Source: Deltaproteobacteria bacterium (GTDB lineage Bacteria; Bdellovibrionota; Bacteriovoracia; Bacteriovoracales; Bacteriovoracaceae). From it: 53,106 nucleotides of DNA. The translations under genes were made by a program, and so were the position numbers. How positions within the stretch are numbered: position 1 is the stretch's first letter; each line of letters begins with the position of its first letter. The stretch spans positions 1 through 53,106 of the forward strand of contig SBGE01000192.1 of NCBI GenBank assembly GCA_006226755.1, given 5' to 3'. Below are positions 7,914 to 16,394 of the stretch, piece after piece. The notes beneath the pieces were generated by a model. The model was not told the origin of the DNA. It saw only the letters and a program-made list of their open reading frames with translations, and made no database searches.

Positions 7914-9219
7914 TAGCTTTCTTTTCCTTTTCTCTTTTCTTGGCTTCTTCCTCATCCATTGGAACAATCTCAGGTGGAACATAAGTTTTGATTTTATTAT
8001 TCTCAAGAACTCCAGCAATCGATATAAATCCACTCATGATAAGCTTCCCCCCAATTGATTGCTTACTGTAGAGAGCAACGACCAGTCCTTTTGACAACAT
8101 TCCTGGCTGGGCTTTTTTGAAGCGCAATATAGCTGATCTGCTATTTTTAATAAAGACCGTACAGGCCAACAATTCTTTTGAGCTACCAATCTTGGCAAAC
8201 AACTCTATCGGTTTGGTTATATCCATTTCATTATCATATCGAATTCTCTGAAGCTGACAGTGTGTGAAGGCCAGCTCTGCTGAGTGAGCGAGATAAACTG
8301 TTCCACTTGAAGGAGCAATGTCGATGATATGAAAATCCGGATCAATATTTTTTTCACTGGCAAGTTTCAATTTGTTTTGACCGAGATAAAAATTATGGAT
8401 GCCTTTATGATCTGCTAAGATTGTATCTTCAGCTGCAATTGATAGATGTCCAGGCTTGAACAAACTTTCAGAGGCACAATACTCAACTAACAATGGTACA
8501 CGAGGGTCTGAGCCGTAACACATCTTGGTTCCTTCAGAAGAAGGCTGTGTTTTTATATCAATCAGCTTCAAAAGTTTTTCAACTTCTTCCACTCTCATTT
8601 CAGCAAGAGGGAGCATCAGCTTTTGAAGTATGTCTTGATTGACTCGAGAAAGTAGATAACTCTGATCATTTTCTGGATCGTTCCCCTTGGCAATATTAAA
8701 AAAACCAGTCGTTTGATTCTTGATCACTTTTGAATAGTGACCAGTAGCTATGAAATCTGCACCAAGAGATTCTGCTTTCTCCATCAAAACAGAAAGCTTT
8801 ACCTGATTACAGTTTATACAAGATTGAAAAGAACTCCCACCCAGACGACAACTGATCACATTATCCATTACTTCTGATTTAAAAATCTCTTGTGCCTTCA
8901 CTCCGTAAAAGGGAATGTCCAAGTGATCACAAACATCTTTTACTTTTTCAATATCAGAAATATGACAACGACTATAGAGAGGCTCTTTTGGCATTTTTCT
9001 TTCAGCATAGGAATCATTCAAGTTAAATTCTTCGGCCTCAATCGCTTTTTTTTCAGCTGCTTTTTGTGCTTTTATTGGAAGAAGTTCATCATTGAGAAGT
9101 AAGGCAAGGCCAATACAATCGTAGCCTTGTTTTTTTAATAAATAAGCAGCTACCGTGGAGTCTCTTCTCCCGGTCATACCAATAACAACTTTGATATTTT
9201 TCTTTTTACTCGATTCCAT
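7888..9219 (-). CDS. MnmA-like paralog with altered PP-loop
   Basis: MESSKKKNIKVVIGMTGRRDSTVAAYLLKKQGYDCIGLALLL...CINCNQVKLSVLMEKAESLGADFIATGHYSKV...GNDPENDQSYLLSRV...EGTKMCYGSDPR; MnmA architecture but TGRRDS in place of SGGVDS. Confidence 0.82.
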   Translation of the reverse strand: MESSKKKNIKVVIGMTGRRDSTVAAYLLKKQGYDCIGLALLLNDELLPIKAQKAAEKKAIEAEEFNLNDSYAERKMPKEPLYSRCHISDIEKVKDVCDHLDIPFYGVKAQEIFKSEVMDNVISCRLGGSSFQSCINCNQVKLSVLMEKAESLGADFIATGHYSKVIKNQTTGFFNIAKGNDPENDQSYLLSRVNQDILQKLMLPLAEMRVEEVEKLLKLIDIKTQPSSEGTKMCYGSDPRVPLLVEYCASESLFKPGHLSIAAEDTILADHKGIHNFYLGQNKLKLASEKNIDPDFHIIDIAPSSGTVYLAHSAELAFTHCQLQRIRYDNEMDITKPIELFAKIGSSKELLACTVFIKNSRSAILRFKKAQPGMLSKGLVVALYSKQSIGGKLIMSGFISIAGVLENNKIKTYVPPEIVPMDEEEAKKREKEKKANALPDFHF

Positions 9220-9352
9220 AATCTCAAGTTCTATTATACATGGTTTAACTGCCCGAAAAAACAAGGGCAAATAGGTATTCCATCTCTGACACAGAAGCTC
9301 GGTTATAGGATAAATCTTTTAAATTAAAGAGGAGTCTACCGATAAGGTAACA

Positions 9353-10045
9353 ATGGATAAAAAGAATCAGATTAACAGATCCGACATCCTGCTGTTTAAA
9401 AATGAAGAAAACAGATATGGACACAGCCAGCTAAAAAACTTTCTAAGTTTTTTGAGCTCTAATGGCGTGAAAAGGCCTTACAAGTTTGCTTATATTGAAA
9501 GCGAAGGCCCACTGATTTCAAATATGTCGCTAAGGGAAAACATTCATCTGGACAGTGTTCCCCTTTCCCTATCAACAACCAAGGAAATGGAGCTCAAAAA
9601 TCTCCTTAGCAAAATTGGTAATAATGATCTTTTGGAACTCTTCGCTAAGATAGATAATCTTGAAATCAAAGTTTCTGAAGTTTGTGACCAAACCAGAAAA
9701 ATGGCGGCCTTAATCAAGGGTCTGATTCAAGAAGCAGATTTTCTGTTTCTCGAAGCTCCTGAAAAGCATTTAACAGAAGAAAACCTGAGATTATTCGTTA
9801 ATGCGCTCAATTATCAGGTTCAAGAAAATGGTCAAATGGTTTTTATCTCTTCACCGGCCACATTGTTTTGGCAGGGGAAGGTTTCTAAAATTATCACCCG
9901 TGGACCTAAAAAAGAATTTCTCATCACTCCAGTCATCAAGCATATGGGCAATAACGTCATCGCCACAGATAAAGCTCCAGTACGGGCCGAAAACGTTTTT
10001 GGACTCGATAGGACAGTCAAAAACGAAGATAAAAAAGCCTCATAA
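9353..10045 (+). CDS. Degenerate ABC-ATPase-like protein (predicted pseudo-ATPase)
   Basis: EENRYGHSQLKNFL at the Walker A position, YIESEGPLISNMSLRENI resembling the Q-loop, VSEVCDQTRKMAALIKGLIQEADFLFLEAPEKHLTEEN at signature/Walker B, MVFISSP at the H-loop. Confidence 0.6.
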   Translation: MDKKNQINRSDILLFKNEENRYGHSQLKNFLSFLSSNGVKRPYKFAYIESEGPLISNMSLRENIHLDSVPLSLSTTKEMELKNLLSKIGNNDLLELFAKIDNLEIKVSEVCDQTRKMAALIKGLIQEADFLFLEAPEKHLTEENLRLFVNALNYQVQENGQMVFISSPATLFWQGKVSKIITRGPKKEFLITPVIKHMGNNVIATDKAPVRAENVFGLDRTVKNEDKKAS

Positions 10046-10132
10046 AATCCTTTTAATTTCCAAGCCTTAAGTTGACAATTTCACCCAATTACTTGGATAA
10101 TTTTAAAGACACACTTTAATCATGGATGACAC

Positions 10133-11275
10133 ATGCCTAAATTGAATTTTATTGATGTTTTTGCAGGTGCGGGTGGTCTCTCTTGTGGGATGGAAATGGC
10201 AGGGATGCGATGCCTCCTCGGAGTTGATCACGACAAGCATGCAATGGCGACTTTTGCCAAAAATCACAAACACGCCGATGTTTACTGCGGCGATATCACC
10301 AAGCTTACAAAAAAGAAATTGTTTGAATTAATTGGTGACAACAAAATTCACGCTGTTGTTGGTGGTCCCCCATGTCAGGGATTTTCGACTGTCGGAACTG
10401 GTGATCCAGGAGATCAGCGAAACTCACTCTTTTTGCAATTCGTAAGAATCGTCAAACTGACTGAGCCAGAATTCGTTGTTATGGAAAATGTCACTGGTCT
10501 ACTGGCCAAAAAGAATGAGAAGACTCTTCAAGCAATCTTCAAGAAGTTTTCTTCACTTGGTTATCATATGGGCGTTCAAGTGATGTCCGCTGAGCAATAT
10601 GGTGTTCCTGAAAAAAGACGTCGAACTATTATTATGGGAACGAAAATCAACGAAAAACCGATTTTCCCAAAGCCTAGCCACGATACCATATTGGCCAATA
10701 CTTTCGTAGAGGCCAGAACCGTTGGTGATGCTCTTAAAAATCTTAAAGCACCTAATGGTGAATTGTATAATCACGACCTGGATCTTGCGAAAGTATCAGA
10801 TCCTCTAGACGAAAAACGTCTGATGAAAATCCCTGAAGGTCAGGGTATTCGTTATGAAAAAGATGAAAAGAAGTTTCTCCCTCCGAAACTCAGACTTGGA
10901 GTCGATTGGAAAAACCTCAGAGAAAATAGGTTCAGACAAACCAAATATTTCAGACTCGATAGGAAAAAACCTAGTCCAACGATCATGACCCACAGGCATT
11001 CTTACTATCATCCAGTTGAGCCACGCTTTTTAACTCAAAGAGAAGCTGCTGCCCTTCAAAGTTTTCCAAATGATTTTGTTTTTGAAGGACCTCTCAGTGC
11101 TCAATGGAGACAAATCGGAAATGCTGTTCCTCCACTTCTTGGGAAGGCCATTGGAAAGGCCCTTATGCACATGCACAAGAAGAGAGAAGAATCACTTTTG
11201 AGTAAAAGCAAAGGCAAAGTAGAGACTGATATCCATTCTATAAGAGGCAAGGCCTTCGTTTATGGAGAAGCCTAG
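10133..11275 (+). CDS. C5-cytosine DNA methyltransferase
   Basis: FIDVFAGAGGLSCGMEMAG (motif I), VVGGPPCQGFSTVG (motif IV), VMENVTGL (VI), QYGVPEKRRRTIIMG (VIII), LTQREAAALQSFP and WRQIGNAVPPLLGKAI (IX-X). Confidence 0.95.
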   Translation: MPKLNFIDVFAGAGGLSCGMEMAGMRCLLGVDHDKHAMATFAKNHKHADVYCGDITKLTKKKLFELIGDNKIHAVVGGPPCQGFSTVGTGDPGDQRNSLFLQFVRIVKLTEPEFVVMENVTGLLAKKNEKTLQAIFKKFSSLGYHMGVQVMSAEQYGVPEKRRRTIIMGTKINEKPIFPKPSHDTILANTFVEARTVGDALKNLKAPNGELYNHDLDLAKVSDPLDEKRLMKIPEGQGIRYEKDEKKFLPPKLRLGVDWKNLRENRFRQTKYFRLDRKKPSPTIMTHRHSYYHPVEPRFLTQREAAALQSFPNDFVFEGPLSAQWRQIGNAVPPLLGKAIGKALMHMHKKREESLLSKSKGKVETDIHSIRGKAFVYGEA

Positions 11276-12152
11276 AACACCTAGTACTCTTGGAGTCAAA
11301 GAACTTCCCTTTGAGTGGGTGAAAAACCGCCATGCCAACAAGAATGAAGGCTCAAAATTCGTCACAATCGATGGAATTGATGTTCATTATCGAGAGGAAG
11401 GGGAAGGCCCAACGATCCTCTTTCTTCATGGTATTTGCGACTCTCTTCACACATGGGGTCCGTGGGTAGAAGAACTCAAAAAAGACTTTCACGTCATTCG
11501 ATTTGATCTCCCCTTTTTTGGTCTCTCCAGAGTTCTTGATGATAAAACAATCACTAAAGAATTCTATCCAACTTTTTTGGAGAGCTTGGTTACTCATTTC
11601 AGGCTGAAAGATTTTTATTTATGTGGACATAGCTTAGGAGCTTGGATCAGTTGGAATTATGCCATCAAGAACCAGTCTCTGTTAAAAAAGCTAATCCTCA
11701 TCTCTCCTCCTGGTCACCCAGTAAAACCTCCTTTTCTTGTCAGGGCCACAGGTAATGGTTTCATCAAGAAACTAGCATCTCTCTACACACCTAAGTTTCT
11801 GGCAGATATGGCCATTGAAGAAATTTTCTATGACCCAAGTTTTATGACAGAAGTTCAAAGAAGCCGCTACTACGAAATTTTGATGGTAGAAGGTAATCGC
11901 AAAAACTATATGAATGTTTTTTCCATGATGGTGAAATTCGCCCATGAATGGCCAGAAGGACTTCACACAATTGAAACTGAAACGCTGATCATTTGGGGAA
12001 AAGAGGACCGCTGGATCCCGTCAAGTCATGCCAGCTATTGGACTAAAACACTTCCTCATGTCCATCTTGAAGTGTTTGATAGAGTTGGACACGTTCCCCA
12101 AGAAGAAAACGTACAGGACACTCTTAAATCATTTAAACAATTTCTCAAATAA
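11262..12152 (+). CDS. Alpha/beta hydrolase
   Basis: FLHGICDSLHTWGPW, LCGHSLGAWISW nucleophile elbow, HVPQEEN. Confidence 0.9.
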   Translation: MEKPRTPSTLGVKELPFEWVKNRHANKNEGSKFVTIDGIDVHYREEGEGPTILFLHGICDSLHTWGPWVEELKKDFHVIRFDLPFFGLSRVLDDKTITKEFYPTFLESLVTHFRLKDFYLCGHSLGAWISWNYAIKNQSLLKKLILISPPGHPVKPPFLVRATGNGFIKKLASLYTPKFLADMAIEEIFYDPSFMTEVQRSRYYEILMVEGNRKNYMNVFSMMVKFAHEWPEGLHTIETETLIIWGKEDRWIPSSHASYWTKTLPHVHLEVFDRVGHVPQEENVQDTLKSFKQFLK

Positions 12153-12153
12153 A

Positions 12154-12176
12154 AAAGGCCCTCATTGAGGGCCTTT
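12154..12176. terminator. Rho-independent, possibly bidirectional, terminator between convergent genes
   Basis: aaaggccctca-t-tgagggccttt, 11-bp arms, A-rich 5' side and T-rich 3' side. Confidence 0.85.
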
Positions 12177-12200
12177 AGTTTGTTCAATTTTGAATCAACT

Positions 12201-13910
12201 CTATTCCGGAATCGCTCGCTTATACTGCTCTTGTCCAGAAAGTACCTTGATGAAGTATTCTTTGAGCATTTTTTCTTCTTCTGGCTCAAGTTGATTTTCA
12301 TCAGAAGGAGGCATTTGCTTCTTCTCAGGTAGTGACTTGTTGAAAGTATGCTGTGCCCACATGTTAATATCAGCAATTGATGGATTGGTGAAATCAATAA
12401 ATGGTCTGTCTTCTCTGGCCGATTCGTGACAACCAGCACACTTGGCCTCAAGAATTTCAGGTCCAGTTTTCGGTTTTCTGTCTCCAAACATACCAACCAT
12501 TTTCGGATTTCCATTTGGATTTTTCTCGAATTTTGGAGGACATACGGCTATTAAATCTTGCTCAGATAGATCTTTAACAGTGTTGAGCTTTAGTTCTCCA
12601 CCAGATCCTTTTGACTGACCAGCTTCAGCAACCTTTGACTTCATAGAACCTTTCCACTTATCTTTGATCAGCTTCACACAACTATCATGATCCATTCCAA
12701 AAGGAATCTTCATCATGTCCTGGAATCTCATGTCTTTATTATAGTTTCCACAAATCTGAGACCAAAGTTCTCCAAGAGCATAAAGACTCTTAATTTCTTT
12801 TTTCTGATCAGCATTACAAGTGGCGTACATATCTGGGTTGAATAGATATGCTTTGAACGGTTGCCATGCGATATCGTTTTGAGTCACAACATCCAATGAA
12901 TATGACTGAAGTCCTGATTTGTGCTGAACCACAGTTACAATGCTTCCATCTTTTCTGAATCTTGGATAATAAGTCCCCGTCCCAAGATCGGCTTTACCAT
13001 CAGTCAGGTTCATTTTAGTGAAAGATCTTGGAACCCATTTTTCTTTTCCACTAGCATCTTTGCCCTTATCTATTTTTAGAACAAAAGAATCTTTTCTCAT
13101 ACGAGAAGAGATACCAGAGAAATAGTCATCTTGAGTCTGAACACTGTCCACATGGAAAGCGATTTGACTATTACTATAATCAAATGAAACTTTACCAGTT
13201 GGGAAACCTAGATCGAGAACCATCTGACAAGGTTTTCCACTTTTAACGTTTTCTTCGATATTATAGATTTGAGTGGTTCCTGATTGTTCGTTATAGATGG
13301 ATAGGTATTTTCCGTCTTTAGAGAGCATGGGTGTATCAGTTTTGATACCATCACAAAGACGTTTGGCCGATCCCATCTTTTGTTTCACACCATTATCATC
13401 GTGATCAATAGTGTAATCTTGAAAAGATACTCCATTTTCATCATCAATCATTCTATAGGTGGCCTTATTTCCATTACCTGCACTTGGAGACTCTACTGTA
13501 CCAAGAGACTGATAAACACCTCTCATCCCACCATTATGAATTGGACTCATACTCTGTGCAGAACTATTGGCCTTGGCCTTTTTACGTACATCTTCAGCGT
13601 TATAAATAATCCCGCCAGGTCTCGTAAGATATTTCCCATCTGGAGTAAATACAGGGTCGTATGGACCAGGGAATCGAATACTTTTTCCAGTATCCAGGTC
13701 GACAATTGTGTTTCCTCCAGTTGTAATTACCCCTACAAATTTTCCATTAGGATCAGGAGAAATAAAGTAACTGGGAGCATCTTTCAATGCTGTCGATGAA
13801 CTGGCCTTCGTTTGAAACAACTTACAAACATCTTCATTAGCTGCTTGAACAGAGAAGCTCAGAGATACTGCCAATAACGAAATCAATTTTTTACTCATTT
13901 TTATTTCCAT
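12201..13910 (-). CDS. Secreted beta-propeller-like protein with C-terminal c-type cytochrome motif
   Basis: Signal peptide MSKKLISLLAVSLSFSVQA; PD40/WD-like strands; CAGCHESAREDRPF (CxxCH) and QMPPSDENQLEPEEEKMLKEYF typical of a cytochrome c domain. Confidence 0.75.
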   Translation of the reverse strand: MEIKMSKKLISLLAVSLSFSVQAANEDVCKLFQTKASSSTALKDAPSYFISPDPNGKFVGVITTGGNTIVDLDTGKSIRFPGPYDPVFTPDGKYLTRPGGIIYNAEDVRKKAKANSSAQSMSPIHNGGMRGVYQSLGTVESPSAGNGNKATYRMIDDENGVSFQDYTIDHDDNGVKQKMGSAKRLCDGIKTDTPMLSKDGKYLSIYNEQSGTTQIYNIEENVKSGKPCQMVLDLGFPTGKVSFDYSNSQIAFHVDSVQTQDDYFSGISSRMRKDSFVLKIDKGKDASGKEKWVPRSFTKMNLTDGKADLGTGTYYPRFRKDGSIVTVVQHKSGLQSYSLDVVTQNDIAWQPFKAYLFNPDMYATCNADQKKEIKSLYALGELWSQICGNYNKDMRFQDMMKIPFGMDHDSCVKLIKDKWKGSMKSKVAEAGQSKGSGGELKLNTVKDLSEQDLIAVCPPKFEKNPNGNPKMVGMFGDRKPKTGPEILEAKCAGCHESAREDRPFIDFTNPSIADINMWAQHTFNKSLPEKKQMPPSDENQLEPEEEKMLKEYFIKVLSGQEQYKRAIPE

Positions 13911-13918
13911 AGCTAAAA

Positions 13919-14668
13919 TTAGAGTACGTTTTCTTTCAAATAATTCATGGTCTGGGTTTCATCTTCGTAACCCAACTTTGGTCCACGGCTTGGCTTCCCA
14001 TCCTTAAATGGAATAAATGCCGGAAAGTGAATCAAAGCACCTCTGTTGATGAGATCAAAAGATTCCATCGGCTGAGTCCATTCTTCTTTAATCTTTCCTT
14101 CTGCTACATATTTTTTAATCAAGTCTTTAGGTGTAGCAGGATCAACTGTGACAACCAATTTGATTCCTAGTTCCTTTGCTTGCTTTGAAAGGTACTGAAG
14201 ATTGGTGATTGAAAGTGGCATGTGTGGTGACCACATGTAGATCACCCCTTTTTTGGCCGCATTCAAAGTTCTACTAAGATTTTCATCTGTATAGGCCGTT
14301 TTAAGATAGGCATCATTATATCTGTAGTTTTTAACAACTGATTCTGACTTACATGAGCCCGAGGTTTGATCGAGAGTCACAATCAGAGAAGTTTTGGCGC
14401 TCATTTTAGTTAATTGAAAGATCTCAGCACTAACCGCCTTGAACTCAATCCATGAACCGATCGTTCCAGTTGGTGTTTTGTAGGCCTCTTGATCAGGTTG
14501 ACTCGGAGGTGTTCTTTGCCAAGAATCAAGTGATCCCCACTCTGCAGTCATGAGACTTACTCTTCCCCAACAAGCATGCTGTCCGTATTTATCACCAAGA
14601 TCAGTGATCTTGTCGTAAGACCATGCCGGTGAAGTCATAAGTAATGTCAAAAGTATTGTCTTTATCAT
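13919..14668 (-). CDS. Secreted thioredoxin-like protein lacking CxxC
   Basis: Signal peptide MIKTILLTLLMTSPAWS; KKGVIYMWSPHMPLSITNLQYLSKQAKELGIKLVVTVDP resembles the TlpA/AhpC active-site region with no cysteines. Confidence 0.5.
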   Translation of the reverse strand: MIKTILLTLLMTSPAWSYDKITDLGDKYGQHACWGRVSLMTAEWGSLDSWQRTPPSQPDQEAYKTPTGTIGSWIEFKAVSAEIFQLTKMSAKTSLIVTLDQTSGSCKSESVVKNYRYNDAYLKTAYTDENLSRTLNAAKKGVIYMWSPHMPLSITNLQYLSKQAKELGIKLVVTVDPATPKDLIKKYVAEGKIKEEWTQPMESFDLINRGALIHFPAFIPFKDGKPSRGPKLGYEDETQTMNYLKENVL

Positions 14669-16203
14669 TGTTGTGATCCTGTTGAGCCTTCTCCTGCTCC
14701 GAAGAAGTTCATGATTGAATTGAAGAATCCACCTTCGTTGCTTCGACTTCCGTCTTCAACAGCTGTTGGGTTTGTGTTTGGAATCAAATACTCAGGAGTA
14801 CACTTCTCCATGTAGTATTCAACATTGTTGTCTGCATACTGAGATGTGTTTCTAAGATCACCATTCATCTTTTCATAAGTTTTCTTGATACCGATGAAAC
14901 AATCTGGCTCACCTAAACAGTTTGGATAGTTTGGATGTCCATTAAGAACAAACTTAAGTTGTTTGTGTTTGGCTGCATCGATCTTTCCAAGCTCTTTCAA
15001 CTTATCGATGGCCCACTCATTTTTCTCTTCTTGTCCTACTCCTCTGATTCCAGCTTGAAACTTTTTAAGTTCAGCATCACTCAAAAGGTATGGAATTTGA
15101 TCAATAGTCTTTTGAAGTTCTTTCTCTGGATCGAGAGAAGTTACAGGCATTGAAAAGTCAGCATTCATTTTGTGAGCGATGTGTGACTTTTCAGTTCTGT
15201 AGTTTAGAGCACCTCTAGACTGGAGGTGTGTTCCTTCAAAGTTGTTGTGACACTTGGTACAGCCTTGTTCTTTACCCATTGGAGCGCCATAGGCTTCAGG
15301 GGTTAAAGCTCCGTTGAATTCAATTTTTCCGTAACCACCCATCTTCTTCTTAAGATAAGCATACGTATCAGCATCTTCTTTTGAATACGATCCCGGTTCT
15401 GGAGAAAGTTCTCTTACTCCGTTAGGGTGACAAGAATAACAGCTATCATGAGTCATGTGACCGTGAGAATTGTTTCTTGAAATATCAAGTTTGTTTCTTG
15501 GGTTTTTACCGTTTTGGTCACGCCAAAATTGAGCGAAGTGAATTTGAGGATTTTTACCAGGATTATTCTTATTATGTTCAACTGAAAGATAGTCGATCAA
15601 CTGCTCTGGCTTATCTGGGTTACTTGGATCATCGCTGACTGTGAACTGAATATACTTATCATCTTTATCCCCTTCAACGACAATCAAAACTCTGGCGAAT
15701 GATCTATTTGGGGGGTTTGGAACTGTTCTTGATCTGTATTGTAAAACCTTCCAGCCTTTTTGTTTGGCAATTTCTCTGTAGTTCTTTGGAAGTCCATCCT
15801 TCAATTCGGGAGGAAGAGTTTTAAACTCTTTTGCCATTCGATCGCCATATTCCTTATCAGACATCTCCCAACCCATTGAGCCTTTTCTAGCAGCATCTGC
15901 TCTTTTTGCTCTGGCCTGGGCCGAAACAACCAGACGTTGAGAACAAGTCGATAGGCCTTTCAAGTTCCATGTTGGTCCACAATCTTTGGCGTATTCAATG
16001 ACTTCTTTTTCATATGTATCCACATTACGAGACATCAGCTTGGCCTTCTCTTCAAACCATTCAAGCCATTGTTCTGTAGATTTTGTGGGACATGAAGCCG
16101 CGATTAACACTTGGGGAACCAGCATTAGAACTAATGCTAGGGGTAGTAATGAACGTTTCAAATTCCAAATCCTTGTTAGGTTAGCTCTCACACCAACTTT
16201 CAA
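14665..16203 (-). CDS. Secreted di-heme c-type cytochrome
   Basis: Two CxxCH motifs: HDSCYSCHPNG and QGCTKCHNNF; N-terminal signal; ATGA overlap with the next gene. Confidence 0.75.
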   Translation of the reverse strand: MKVGVRANLTRIWNLKRSLLPLALVLMLVPQVLIAASCPTKSTEQWLEWFEEKAKLMSRNVDTYEKEVIEYAKDCGPTWNLKGLSTCSQRLVVSAQARAKRADAARKGSMGWEMSDKEYGDRMAKEFKTLPPELKDGLPKNYREIAKQKGWKVLQYRSRTVPNPPNRSFARVLIVVEGDKDDKYIQFTVSDDPSNPDKPEQLIDYLSVEHNKNNPGKNPQIHFAQFWRDQNGKNPRNKLDISRNNSHGHMTHDSCYSCHPNGVRELSPEPGSYSKEDADTYAYLKKKMGGYGKIEFNGALTPEAYGAPMGKEQGCTKCHNNFEGTHLQSRGALNYRTEKSHIAHKMNADFSMPVTSLDPEKELQKTIDQIPYLLSDAELKKFQAGIRGVGQEEKNEWAIDKLKELGKIDAAKHKQLKFVLNGHPNYPNCLGEPDCFIGIKKTYEKMNGDLRNTSQYADNNVEYYMEKCTPEYLIPNTNPTAVEDGSRSNEGGFFNSIMNFFGAGEGSTGSQQ

Positions 16204-16394
16204 CTTTACTAAAAATATTTTACCTAATCACAGACTGAACTCTAGGGTTATTTTTTTGCCCTTCATTATTAATAGTGGACTTCCGAAGTGGGTTAAGGGA
16301 GTCAAGTGTATAGAAACTGGACTCAGATAGGCGGATAAAGGCCCTCGACAACGGTTTGAAGGACACAAAAGTAATTTTTTTTAAGGTTACCTGA

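Noticed and set aside
9353-11275. Complete restriction-modification or BREX/DISARM-type defence island
   Set aside because: Only a lone C5-MTase and a degenerate ABC-like protein; no endonuclease, helicase or specificity gene adjacent.
12056-12514. 152-aa minus-strand ORF
   Set aside because: Overlaps the terminator and two confident genes in other frames.
13380-13799. 139-aa plus-strand ORF
   Set aside because: Antisense to the cytochrome/propeller gene, no protein-like features.
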